DNA of 64,000 nt from Atkinsonella hypoxylon (taxonomy: Eukaryota; Ascomycota; Sordariomycetes; Hypocreales; Clavicipitaceae). Below, piece by piece: positions 1-10,928 of the stretch; position 1 is the first letter of the stretch, and each line of letters starts with the position of its first letter. Under the pieces are notes generated by a model, which searched no databases, was not told the origin of the DNA, and worked only from the letters and a program-made list of their open reading frames with translations. The position numbers were made by a program, and so were the translations under genes. The stretch lies in the NCBI GenBank assembly GCA_000729835.1, contig JFHB01000035.1, positions 124,001-188,000 on the forward strand, in the 5' to 3' direction.

Positions 1-1691
1 AGCTGGGTTGGTCAGGGAAGCACAGCACATATCGAGCTCCTTCCTTCCGGCTTTATTGTCAAGTACCCGAAATCGAATCCTTATTGCACAGAAGTTGATT
101 GCGGAAACGAAGCATCCAACTTGGTACAGCGGGCCCCACAGACCGAGATGAAGATGATCCGGCCATTTGTTATGCTTGATCGCCCCCGCAAACACTCTTA
201 TGAAGGACGCCAACATCCGGGATAAACTTGCAGCGGAGAAGCGGGATAATCGCCCACAGCCCTCCGTGTAATCATGTTTCAGCATCCCTACATGCGGCTC
301 ACAGAAAGTAGGAGTACTGTTAATATTCGGAGTCTGCGGTGTACAACTATGCCCATAACAAGGCAGCTAGTTGTACGTAACGAGAGGAATTAATTCCTAC
401 ACTCCCTCACAGAAAATAGACACAGAGTCATCGACCTAGCCCCTCACAAAAAATGCCGCCATCAATTTGATCCATTTACAGCTTACTAGATTCCCTTTGG
501 TTTGCTTGGAACTCGATTTTTTTGCAAAGCGGCTCGGCGGGCAGGTTGACGATGCCTCAAGCACGTCTTGTGAGAAACAAAGGCTGTGGGCGAGGGGATG
601 GAAGACGGTCTAAGATCAAAATCACTCCCCATTTTTGTTTAACACTATTCGTTGAATACCGAAAAGGGAGTTCCGATCTGTGGAGTCAGACAGATAGTAA
701 GTCTCAGTATCAACAAATCTGACATCATACATGCACCAACTGTGTAAGGAAACACAGTGATGCATCTCTATCTAGCTACAGCGAGGCGTTCTTGAACAGT
801 ACGCCATTGGCAACCGACCATCAACCATATTTGCCATTCTCCTTGCTGTCAACTTGAGCCGTGAACGAGGCCGGAATACGGCGTTGTCGTAGCTGGCACT
901 GGCAAGAGTATCTGAGCTGTGTTGGCGGCGGGAGAAGGTACCTCGAATTGGTTGTAAAATATGGATGGCTCCGATATAAAAGGCAGCCATCCTTCTCAGT
1001 TTTTAAATATATACTTACCATGCTTCCACATTACCTTTCCCTCTCGATAACTACCGTAACTATTCGTGTATACCATCCTCTCACTCAACAATAAAGACAA
1101 CCACCCCTTTTGACTGTATCTATTGCCATGCTCTCTGCTGGTGCAATGGCGAACGTGGCCGCAATCAGCGGGGTATGATAAGACTATGAATCAATCTGTG
1201 CAGGAAAGTAAACTGACTATGTATGCTAGAAATGTGTCAGTCGTAGGCGCAACGATCAAAAGTCGGGAACCTGCTTGGTACCCGATAAGGACAAAAGACC
1301 AAGTCCACACCTTGTGCCTCTGACCATGATAAGTTGACAGAGCCAGAGAGGTTGAAATTAGATACTAACTTGGGATACTGTTAGCGTCCTGGTGATGGAG
1401 CGACATGACTGCTCCTGGTTGTCTGGATACGCCAAGTATTTAAAAGAGTATGTTAACTGGGCCTATTGGGCGACGGAACTCCAGGATCGTTTGAAATTTG
1501 AGCTCTGTATTTTGGTTAAGTTCTCCTACATTGTGCAGTTCACCACTCACCTCACTGCGCGCTTCTGAAACTGAACAGCCGTTGACCATGTACACAGTTT
1601 GAAGTGGAGAACCGAGCAAGGTTCATTTGTTCTCTATAGACGATTCTACTTTGATCTCGTGCAATGCTTGATCGTCGGTAAGGGAAGTGCC
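1..1691. other. Intergenic, no gene recognised
   Basis: Only short open frames of 60-80 codons occur on either strand, without recognisable domains or a convincing splice-linked series. I see no RNA gene or repeat array here. It probably holds flanking sequence of a gene left of the window and the 3' flank of the minus-strand gene that ends at 1692. Confidence 0.5.
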
Positions 1692-2771
1692 TTATGCGTT
1701 GACCTCATTTCCGTCCAGAAGCGTCTTCACCAACTTGCGCCTCGCAGCCATATTTTGCTCGCGATATACCTCTTTGACTCTGGCTTCCTCCTCTCCACCC
1801 CTCCACGTTCTCCCATGTAGATGCTTCAGGCATGGGACTTCGCCATTCTCAGGGTTGAACTGCCAAGTTGCCCACTTGGTCCACTGCCGCTCTTTCATTT
1901 GGTTCCTTGCTCTTTGCCCAATTTTATCTTCAATGAAGGCACCGCGCATCATGGCCAGTCTGCTCGGAAAAACCCGCCGCAGGTAATGCTCGGTTGAAGC
2001 AATATGCGGCTTGTCAGGCCAGAAGAACATGGGCGTCAGCGGCACAACGATAGATGGGTGGTGTGCGGTAACAAACTCGCTCGTGAGGATGTTGGATAGC
2101 TGTCGTAGTTGCGGGTAGCGCACGACATGATCTGAACTGGCGTAGGATGCCCGACGCCCGGATGGCAGACAAACATACTTGATTGGCTTCTGAGCATCGA
2201 GTTCTGAGGCTTGCATGATATCGACTAGAGGTGCAATGGGTATATCGCGTATCAGAGCCCAATCGTGCTGGTGTACCCAGGTGTAGGGGGTCACAACCAT
2301 TCTGAGTGCTGTGCGAACTGCCAGACCGAAGCCTAGGCGTTGACCTTTAGCCTCGATGAAAACAATGCGGCCACTGTCTACTGACGTCGCTGTGAACGAG
2401 ACGGGTATAAGGGTGTCACAGCATGGTGAGCCATATTCGGCCTCGCCATTAGTCTGTTCCACCTTGGTATCGCCCACAGTGCTCTGCAGGTATTCGTTTA
2501 GGAAGAGATTTTTCACATTCTCTTTATAGGCAACGTAGTTCTCTGCACCCTTGGCCGTGACGTAACCTTTCTTCAGACGAGGCTGCGTGGTGATTTGCTC
2601 GTAGGTGTCAAATGCTACAATCACCCTGCACTGGAGCAAGGGAGCACAATGGGCCCTGAACGAACTAAGCACCGAAGAAAGCAGTTCTGTGGATGGTGCC
2701 GATAGAGTTGGCGATGTTGTGATGACCAAGGTGAGAAGGTCTGATATCTGATTCCTGGTCGGCACTGACAT
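1692..2771 (-). CDS. Conserved fungal hypothetical protein, possibly glycosyltransferase-like
   Basis: This is a 359-residue single-exon protein. The open frame continues upstream to 2852 but only from a GTG codon, so the first in-frame ATG at 2771 (MSVPTRNQ...) is chosen; a spliced upstream exon is not excluded. No signal peptide or membrane segment is visible. The middle contains a stretch reading RTALRMVVTPYTWVHQHDW followed by a proline-rich turn, which resembles the acceptor-side region of GT-A-type transferases that place an acidic residue after an aromatic/His run. That resemblance is my inference, not a domain call. The C-terminus is rich in Arg/Lys/Glu and probably helical. It lies next to the thioredoxin gene on the opposite strand, with about 355 bp of shared upstream sequence, so the two may share a bidirectional promoter. 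I do not recognise the family with certainty. Confidence 0.6.
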   Translation of the reverse strand: MSVPTRNQISDLLTLVITTSPTLSAPSTELLSSVLSSFRAHCAPLLQCRVIVAFDTYEQITTQPRLKKGYVTAKGAENYVAYKENVKNLFLNEYLQSTVGDTKVEQTNGEAEYGSPCCDTLIPVSFTATSVDSGRIVFIEAKGQRLGFGLAVRTALRMVVTPYTWVHQHDWALIRDIPIAPLVDIMQASELDAQKPIKYVCLPSGRRASYASSDHVVRYPQLRQLSNILTSEFVTAHHPSIVVPLTPMFFWPDKPHIASTEHYLRRVFPSRLAMMRGAFIEDKIGQRARNQMKERQWTKWATWQFNPENGEVPCLKHLHGRTWRGGEEEARVKEVYREQNMAARRKLVKTLLDGNEVNA

Positions 2772-3126
2772 TGTGAGAAACCGAGAATCAGATCTGAAGA
2801 CTGAGAAGAAGTTGGATGTAGAGATCTGTCTTCCTTCCCCTGTGTCGCACACAGACTTCTTGCAACGCGGTAGTCATGTTGAGCTTTCGATTGCGGAAAA
2901 TTATAACATCATGGTCGATTAGAAGGAGATGGCATGCTGGCCAGGTTGATATGATGCGTGGCGCAACTCGATTTAGAGGCAATTTCGCAGTTGTGAAAAG
3001 GGGACCATGCACACCAACCACGTGACCGACCCTTCTGCCAAGCCATGTATTGGCTGGTTTCGTAAGGATGACGATGCATTCTATTTTTCCGTCCTTCTGG
3101 CAATACAGCTGGTTGAGATAACGAAA

Positions 3127-3777
3127 ATGGAGACAATCTATATCATAATTTTGGCGTTGCTGTTTCTATTCTTTGTCGGTCCAGTGAGTGTTGGCTGAGT
3201 CGCCGAATACCCTTTCGAATTCGCATCGCCTGTCTGACCTCTTTCGACGAAAATTCCAAGACGTACGGTGACTCTCTGGATGCTAACAACGTAACTCGAA
3301 AAGGCATTTTTTGCAAATCGCTCACCTATACCCGAGTTGTCGGAGCATGTGTACAAGATCAAGGAGACCGGCGAATTGGACGCTCTGCTATCCTTCACCA
3401 CTCATGTCGTGGTAGACTTTTACGCGGACTGGTGTCCACCATGCCGTGCTATCGCCCCAATCTTCTCCAAGCTGGCGGACGCCCATTCCCAGAGTGGACA
3501 CATTGCTTTCGCAAAGGTCAATGTTGACCATGTCCAGAATGTCGCCAAGCGCTACGGTATTTCTGCCATGCCTACCTTCATGTTCTTCGAAAAAGGTGCG
3601 CCTAAAGGAGTTGCAGTTGAGGGCATGAAGGGCCGCCCGTCTGTCACTATTACTGAGGATGGGCGGGTGTCCAAGGTGTGTGGGGCAGACCGTCAAGCTC
3701 TCGAGGCGGTTGTCGAGGCCTTGGCAGGAAAAGGGGAAAATGATTCTAGGGCCGAAACAAGTCTGAAGGAGGACTGA
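3127..3777 (+). CDS. Membrane-anchored thioredoxin (WCPPC active site)
   Basis: Two exons, 3127-3183 and 3304-3777, are joined in phase 0 across a 120-nt intron (gtgagt donor, gctaac branch site, aaag acceptor). The joined 176-residue protein begins METIYIIILALLFLFFVGP, a hydrophobic anchor of about 17 residues. A short linker follows (AFFANRSPIPEL), then a full thioredoxin fold. The active site is WCPPC at about residue 50, where classical thioredoxins have WCGPC. The cis-proline loop SAMPTF is present about 40 residues later. The family reduces disulfides; here the anchor suggests it acts at a membrane, orientation unknown. The C-terminal tail is acidic and low-complexity. The start is set by the ATG in frame with the anchor; the thioredoxin part alone has no ATG at its beginning (it opens on TTG), which supports the spliced model. 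Confidence 0.85.
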
Positions 3778-4572
3778 TTCGGTGAAAGCGCTTGGCGAAG
3801 CGGGACTTGATCGGTTGACGGCTAAAATGGTCATCACTAAAGAGTAATTTCTCACATGCCGTGTCGTGTCCTCTTATAGTGACTGACTTCGGCAATTTGT
3901 GTTGCTACAGAGGAAACTTGTGAATAAAGATACGCAGAGCTATATTTAAATGGATTTAGGCCAAGGGCGTTTAAATTACTTTGCTAACCGTCCTTGACTG
4001 CCTCAATTTTTGTAAACGTAGATTTGTACAATCTCTGGGATTTTACACTTCACGCCTGATAGGTGGAAAAGATCGTACCGCAATGGGGAAGCAATGTCGC
4101 AGGGAGCTCGAAGTGTGCAAAATCTGTGAGAGTTATTCATTTGGAAAAAATATTATGAGTGGCATAGATGAGTTGGTAGCTACGACTTAGTGAAACTGAT
4201 TGGCAGGACGGTGCCAAGGTCAAGAGCACCTCAAGGATTCCTTTCCCAATAGTCATGCAGTACTCCATAAAGCCAGTGCTGGGAATGGCATGAGTGTGAA
4301 ATCATAGTTCTTGAGTCATGTTCTATAGAAGTCTCTGAACTGCGTTTGAGGCTGCCGTCGACACGAAGTCTGTAACTCAGATGAAACATGGGGTGACGCG
4401 CCTCACGATCCTGAACCTAGAAGTCACCCAGACCCAGGTATCTCCAAATGCCGGTTGCGGTTAGACGCGGAGGAGGCTGACTGTGTATCAACGAATTGTT
4501 TTTCACTCATCCGCGATGAAATCGAAGACGGGCCAAGAAGACTGCCTTGGCTGCAGAGCGAGAGTAAGACTC

Positions 4573-4605
<33 letters not shown>
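4573..4605. repeat. Microsatellite (AGTGAG)n
   Basis: About five and a half copies of a six-base AGTGAG unit, the last with an interruption. It is a simple repeat with no coding context. Confidence 0.85.
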
Positions 4606-4857
4606 ATGAGTTCGTCTTCGGGTAGCTAGCGGTACTAGGTGAACCAACGTAATCTCCGCTGTAACGGCTGCGAGTAATGTCATATTAGACCGGACTTCTC
4701 TCCAAGACAATGCGGGGTCTTCATCAATGTCGTCCGTAGTTATTAGCCGCATAGTGCATAATGCAGGGATCCGAGAGCACAGTGTGGATCCAACATGGTC
4801 AGCACAGTCGTCCCGACGGCCAATGGAACCCCAGCACGTGCGCCTTCTAGGGGTGTA

Positions 4858-5217
4858 CAGTAAATCTCAGGTCCAGACCATGTGTGCATTGGTCCAGAGT
4901 GGAGCCAGAGCGGGTGTAGATTTAGGCAGAATAGCATATACTAAGAACACAGTATTAATTTCTAAGCAAGAGATCTAGAGTATAGAGCGCGCATTTTTAT
5001 AGCACTATAAGCCTAGATATTAGTGCACTATACTACTAGATATTAGTGTATATACCACTAAATATAAAAATGTTAATTCGCACTAATACACTGTGCATTC
5101 TGCATATACTAGGCATATGCTGGGCATATGCTACATGCTTCACCGCCTGCGAAAAATACACCCTTTTTGGCTCCACTCTGGACCAATGCACACATGGTCT
5201 GGACCTGAGATTTACTG
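4858..5217. mobile_element. Foldback/MITE-like element with 50-bp perfect inverted arms
   Basis: The 50 bases at 4858-4907 are the exact reverse complement of 5168-5217. The match resumes inward (gggtgta at 4912-4918 against tacaccc at 5157-5163), giving arms of about 61 bp with few mismatches. Just outside both arms is the word gccttctag, which may be part of the terminal repeats. The roughly 240-bp centre is AT-rich and carries two copies of tagatattagtg, with no coding frame. Size, structure and AT-rich core fit a non-autonomous foldback transposon or MITE. No transposase is visible, and target-site duplications could not be fixed by eye. Confidence 0.8.
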
Positions 5218-5274
5218 GAACCCCGCCTTCTAGAAGGCCGTATGACTGACTATGCACCCAGAGCCCCAACAGGC

Positions 5275-5327
5275 CCCCCCCCCCCTCCCCAAAAAAAAAA
5301 AAGAAAAGAAAAAGAAAAAAAAAAAAG
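5275..5327. repeat. Poly-C then poly-A/AAAAG low-complexity tract
   Basis: A C-run of about 11 bases with a short T-interrupted extension is followed by A-runs broken by single Gs, about 120 bp upstream of the ADE4 start codon. Confidence 0.85.
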
Positions 5328-5446
5328 TTGCGCAAACCAGATGCGCTACAAACACACGGTCTGCTAGCAATTTCCCGTCCGCCTCAATCTGTCACGTCGA
5401 CCGCCCAACCACACACCTAAATCCGCTTTGCCGACCCGATTCCATC

Positions 5447-7930
5447 ATGTGTGGTGTTGCCGGCCTGCTGGTTCGTTCTCTGGTGGTGAAAATTCTACTC
5501 TCATGTCGTCGGATGCTGACGCTTTATGGTAGCTGGGTGATACAAAGGCCACCACGGCCGCCGTGGATCTGCATGAATCTCTTTACATGCTACAGCACGT
5601 TTGTCTTTCCTCATATTTATGCTCTTTTTCTCATTCTTCTCTCAGATTGACCTTTTACTAATGCCGATACTTGCTGCAGCGGGGACAAGAAGCTGCTGGT
5701 ATTACAGTATGCCAAGGTGGAAGAGTCTATCAGTGCAAGGGTCTCGGAATGGCCGCGAAGGTCTTTGCCGAAGGCAGACGGATCCAACAACTCCCAGGCT
5801 ATATGGGTGAGCAATGATTGACTTCTTTTGAGACGCAAGCCTAATATCTGCTAGGACTCGCCCACTTGCGTTACCCAACTATGGGAACCACCTCTGCGTA
5901 AGTATCGTCGTTTCAACCATGCTATAAGTATCACTGACATGCCTCGGCAACATAGGTCCGAAGCACAACCATTCTATGTGAATGCGCCCTTTGGAATTTC
6001 GATGAGTGTGAATGGAAATCTTGTAAATACGGAACATCTTTGCAGATTTCTAGATGAGGAGGCTCATCGCCATGTCAACTCTGACTCCGACTCCGAACTA
6101 CTGTGAGTGATTCGATTATTCATTATCATTAATTTCTGTCGCGGATAATGTCGTGCTCATCCCATCTAGCCTCAACGTCTTTGCGCATGGCCTCCAGAAG
6201 CTGGGCAAAAACCGCGCCAATCCAGACGACATCTTCACTGCGTTGGGCGATGTGTACTCCAAATGTCAAGGCGCATTCGCATGCACTGCCATGATTGCAG
6301 GCTTCGGAATACTGGGCTTTAGGTACCATCATATTCTCTATTCGTTCCTACGCTCTCGGACTCTAACGAAATCAGAGATGCCAATGGGATCCGCCCTCTC
6401 TGCTTGGGGTCACGACCCTCAGCTACCTTGCCTGGCGCAACAGACTACTTTATTGCATCAGAATCTGTCGCACTTAAACAGCTTGGCTTCGGTAACATCA
6501 GAGATATTGGCCCTGGCGAAGCCGTTTTCATCGAGAAAGGCAAAGCCCCTCAGTTCCGCCAGATCGTAGAGAGGAGGTCTTACACACCCGATATTTTCGA
6601 ATTTGTCTATTTCTCACGTCCGGAGACTGTTATCGACGGCATTTCTGTATATCGAAGCCGGCAAAAGATGGGAGAGAAGCTAGCCAAAAAGATCAGAGAT
6701 GTTCTTGGAGAGAAGGGGGTTGAAGAAATTGATGCTGGTATGTTTGGTCCTCCACATTCTCATTCGCTTTACAGATTACTGACTTTGGACTAGTTATCCC
6801 GGTTCCTGAGGTACGCAAATCTCATATTTCCCTTCAAAAATTTGAAATTAAAAGCTAACACTGACCATAGACGAGCAATATCGCCGCAGCTTCCTTAGCT
6901 GAGAAGCTAGGCAAGCCCTACGTGACTGCTCTCATCAAGAATAGATACGTCCACCGCACTTTTATCCTCCCTAACCAGGCTCTAAGGCAAAAGAGTGTTC
7001 GCCGCAAGCTATCTCCCATCGACTCCGAGTTCAAGGGCAAGAATTTGATCATCGTGGACGACAGCCTCGTTCGTGGAAGTGAGTTGGAGTTTTCCTGTGC
7101 TCAAGATGTATATTCAAGCTAATTTTCTATCAGCTACATCGCGAGAAATTGTATGTCCACTGTGCAGATAGTTTCTCGGCAATCATTGTATCACTAACAG
7201 AGTTGTCATCTAGGTTCAAATGGCCAGAGAGGCCGGAGCAACTCGCGTCATATTTGTTTCGTGCTCCCCCGAATGTAAATATCCCCACATTGTAAGTTGG
7301 AAAGCCTCTTGTTGGTCCCAGAATAGTACTGACAAGAGTGTAGTATGGCATCGACCTTGCGGATCCCGCCGGTAAGAACTTACCCCAGCAATGCTTGTAG
7401 GGGTTATCCCAAGGACATACTAACAGCTGTCAACAGATCTGGTTGCTCACAGCAGAACACGGCAAGAAATTGCCAAATATATTGATGCCGACGACGTCAT
7501 ATTTGAGGACCTCGACGGCAAGGACGGATTGACAGCCGCGTGCCTCGAGGCAGCCGACAGCACAAGCCAAGTGAGGGACTTCGAAGTCGGCGTCTTCTGC
7601 GGCAAGTATGTAACAGGCGTACCGGAGGGCTACTTCGAGCACCTCAGCGATCTGCGTAACGGGAAGAGAAAGCAAGTGGCTGCTTTGACGAATATCAACG
7701 CCGGTGCAGACGAAGGAGCAGGTGTAATAGCCAGTTCTGGCACCGCGACTAGGCCTTCTGCTGGCGGCGACAACGATGCGTCTGTCCATGCAAACGGCAT
7801 CAAGACCCCTGAACATCGGGAGGATATAAGGTTCGTCACTGCCGCAACTGAACTGACTCTTATCATGCAAACGCTGACAATATGTAGTCTTTATAACATC
7901 GGAAGTGAATTCCCAGCTCATGAGAAATAG
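5447..7930 (+). CDS. ADE4: Amidophosphoribosyltransferase (glutamine PRPP amidotransferase)
   Basis: This enzyme makes the first committed step of purine synthesis: glutamine plus PRPP gives 5-phosphoribosylamine, in the cytosol. My model has 14 exons: 5447-5470, 5533-5598, 5680-5806, 5855-5897, 5956-6102, 6170-6322, 6376-6737, 6794-6810, 6871-7078, 7134-7150, 7214-7291, 7344-7371, 7437-7830 and 7888-7930. They keep frame throughout and give 568 residues, near the family's usual 500-560. Cys2 (MCGV) is the glutaminase nucleophile. LQHRGQEAAG and a VNGNL motif mark the N-terminal nucleophile domain. VDDSLVRGTTSRE is the PRPP-binding loop of the phosphoribosyltransferase domain. Two exons are only 17 nt long. 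The first intron uses an atypical donor (gttcgt). The tail after EYFEHL-type sequence is longer than in yeast and poor in conserved residues. The gene is convergent with the transporter downstream. Confidence 0.93.
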
Positions 7931-8885
7931 AAGGCATGGTGTAAAAGTCACATGGAGATAGTAGTCTGCGATTAGATTTCTTGCAACACATCCAGCTTGT
8001 ATTTTGGCTTCTAGACCTGCTTTAAAGACAATCAAGACAATCTTTGTTGAATAATTTGCTTGGACCGCTCTTTGTGCGCCGCCAACGTTATCTGGCTAAG
8101 ATCAGCGAATCGAATTCACCTCGATCGTACAACGTGCTGCGTTTCGTCCCTTCCGACTCACGTATGCCATCAGCGATTTCCATTCTTGGGTAGACAATAG
8201 CTATGTGTCACCGCCTTCGAGAACTGCCCTGTCAGTTACAAAGCCGCAGGTTTGCTTGAGATCGCGCTCGTTCTGTGACGCTTAGGCATACAAGACCTGT
8301 ACGCCAGCCGAATTATTGTCGGCATTAGTTATAGGCGTAGGGAAAGCGGCGGACTCGTTCAGATACATAATCAATTTACGTATGTCCTATCACAACATTA
8401 GGAGAATATATGGTCTAGTCCAAACTGTTCTCGGCCAATTGCGACATTTTGCCTTGGTATCTGCGAGATTCGAACAGGGGCTGGCTATACTGCGTCCATT
8501 TATAATAGTTGCGAGTTTTTCCACTGCCAATTTACACCAATAATTTCCTTGTTCTTTGCGCCTGCCAGTGACACTTGATGGCTGTTCCTAGACCATATGA
8601 TGCAAGATGGCTTATAAGACGTCCTGTCATTCACTGCTTCATGGTACTAGCCTAACTGGGCGCAGCAACAGTTACTCTACCAGGAAACTAGACGTGGCAA
8701 CTCGCGAAGTCGGATGAAAATTCAATGATTGGCGCAACCTGCAAGTACTTTTCCGAACTGTTTTATTGAGCTACTCTGGTTAAACCTTTGATAATCGCCA
8801 ACTTGTTGAATAGGCTCGGTGTGTATTGGCTACTGACTCGCCGGCACATCAATGCGATCAGTTGTCTTGATACTATTTATATTAA
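7931..8885. other. Convergent intergenic region
   Basis: This separates the 3' ends of ADE4 (+) and the ThrE-like transporter (-). It should hold both terminator/polyadenylation regions. No gene, RNA or repeat is recognised. Confidence 0.55.
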
Positions 8886-10928
8886 TTAAAGGCTGAAAAT
8901 AGCACTTCTCTTTTTCCCATGAGGATACACAATCAAGGCGGCCATGAACAAACCGACTGATATTCCAATTGCTGTCTGGATCATTCCATAGCCCAACGCT
9001 GTCAGTGAGTTCGGAATTATGCTGGTCTCATTAGTGTTGCGTGACATTGATTCGGAAAAGTCTAGACCCGTGATGATGGAACCCGACGATGCCAGCCCAG
9101 ACGGAACAAGAGTAAATATACCAGGAATAATTGTTGCAGCAGCATGCCCGTGCCAGATGCGACTGTACAAATTGGCCATCAGGCCAATTGTGAAGGCACC
9201 GACAGTGTTCCCGACTTGGTTCGGTCCCAATTTTGTGGTGCTGAAGTAATTCGTCACATAACCGCAAACGCCCATTCCAACCGTGGCAGGCAGTTGTTTC
9301 AGTTTCGACTGGTTTGTCAGGGCAGCGAACAGGCAGAACAGAGCAACGAAGGGGAAGCGCTGGACGTATTCATTCCCGTATGCGGCTTCAAGAGTTTCTG
9401 CAGGGCATTGCTCCTGGGTTGTGGCATTTGAGTCCATCAAGCCATATACCGTAGTGCCAACAGTTACACCATAGCCCAGGAAGAGAGAATAGAGAATAGT
9501 GTACACCAGGCGGATCGAACCGGCATTCATTTGCTGCGACTGAAGTTCCAAGCTACTGCTCAGAACGGCAAACCCAGGGAGAATCATGGCAATCGCAGAT
9601 TGAGCAATGGCTGGGAAGCAAAATATGTACTCTCCCTTATGTGTGATACTCCCGAATGCGCGGGCCAAGAAAGAAGTTAGAATGGCAGCAGAGACTTCCA
9701 AGACGTTAGCATATGTGGCTGAGGCAGGCGCCAGGATCCGCTGCATGTAGCCAACGAGTAAGCCTAGGATAAAAATGATCGGCAGGTCAATCGGACGAGC
9801 AGAAAATGCATATGGACCGACAGCAACACTTGCCAAACCCATAAAGAGAATAACTAGCCATCGGCTGTAGCGAGGTGTGGATTTCATGATGTCTTCAAGC
9901 TCCTCAGTGGCCTGCTCGATAGGAGTTACATTGTGAACGACATTTTTATAAACGCTATGTGTGGCAGCTAGTCGGGAGAGATCCAGACCCTGAATAACTC
10001 GAATGATCTTGACATTGGCTGTCCTAGTTAGCGCGTCATCAAACGAGATGAACATGCATCCAGGCAGATAGAGAAACTGAGCTTTCATCTCCAGCACTTT
10101 CGCCGTCATGGTCATGTACTCCTCCAGACGGTGCGTAGGCGCGCCATATATCATGAGGGTGCGACAAAGTTGCATCATGTACTGCTGTCGAGCGAGAATA
10201 GTGGCGATATACCTCGTAAGCTTGACTTGTCTGTCGCCCTTTGACTTTATCTTGCGCTCCCATGGCATTGGCGACGATGCACTTTCTGCCAGATGCTGTT
10301 CGCTGTTGTACCATTTAACATGGTTGCGATTGGTCATTTTCTTGGATTTTTGTGTGCCCGTGACATCTGTATCTGATATTGTCGTATCATTCTCCGGGGT
10401 ACCAACACGTGGCGTGACGGTATATCTACTTCCTGAATCTAGACTGTCCGCGTAAGAGCGCAGCAGCTGCGACAAGATGCCTCCGTCGACTAGACTTCTC
10501 AGCTGGATGCCGCCTGGGGTCGAGAAGGCAGTCGATGATGTGGATTGAGCTTGTCTCGAATTCCGCCGTTTCTTGGCACGTTTGAAGTTGAGTCTATTTA
10601 ACATCAACTTCGCTTGCATATTATGGTCGGCGCTCCCGGAAGCAGGTTCGATGTCAGTCCCAAGAGGAGCACGGAAACTATCTGGGTCGTCAATTGCCCC
10701 AAGCCATTCCGGCGAGGTTGATGCGTCTAAGCCATCGCTGTCGCACGCCGATACGTTTTGACGGCAGAGAAGAGAATCTGTCACTGCTGATAAGTGATTC
10801 TACCACCAAGCCTGCAGAGAGGTTTTGCGGCTCCCACGTTTCGCCTCAAATCGCTGATCTTCGGGCAGGAAATTGGCAGGCAAGCCGCCAAGCTCAAGCG
10901 TATTGCCGTCGTCGTTGGAATGCTCCAT
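8886..10928 (-). CDS. ThrE/PRM10-family membrane transporter
   Basis: Two exons, 10838-10928 and 8886-10786, are joined in phase 1 over a 51-nt intron; the product has 663 residues. Exon 1 encodes MEHSNDDGNTLELGGLPANF and is needed because the long open frame itself has only a GTG at its upstream end. Residues from about 1 to 220 are hydrophilic and rich in Ser, Asp and basic runs. Next comes the cytosolic DUF1212/ThrE domain (RTLMIYGAPTHRLEEYM, LPGCMFISFDD), then about ten hydrophobic segments up to the C-terminus. The bacterial relative ThrE exports threonine and serine. The fungal branch includes yeast pheromone-regulated membrane protein 10, whose substrate is unproven. Asparagine-rich loops suggest lumenal or outside exposure of some turns. 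Location (vacuole or plasma membrane) cannot be read from the sequence. Confidence 0.88.

Larger units (their letters stand above)
3778..5446. other. Intergenic with microsatellite, foldback element and C/A tract
   Basis: No protein gene is recognised between the thioredoxin and ADE4. The stretch holds a GAGAGT-type microsatellite (about 4573-4605), a 360-bp foldback element (4858-5217, described separately) and a C-run followed by an A-rich run at about 5275-5327. The last 100 bp before 5447 should contain the ADE4 promoter and leader. Confidence 0.6.

Noticed and set aside
5447..7930. ADE4 as a self-resistance gene of a secondary-metabolite cluster
   Set aside because: No backbone synthase, tailoring enzyme or cluster regulator lies nearby; the neighbours are a thioredoxin, a transporter and glycosyltransferases.
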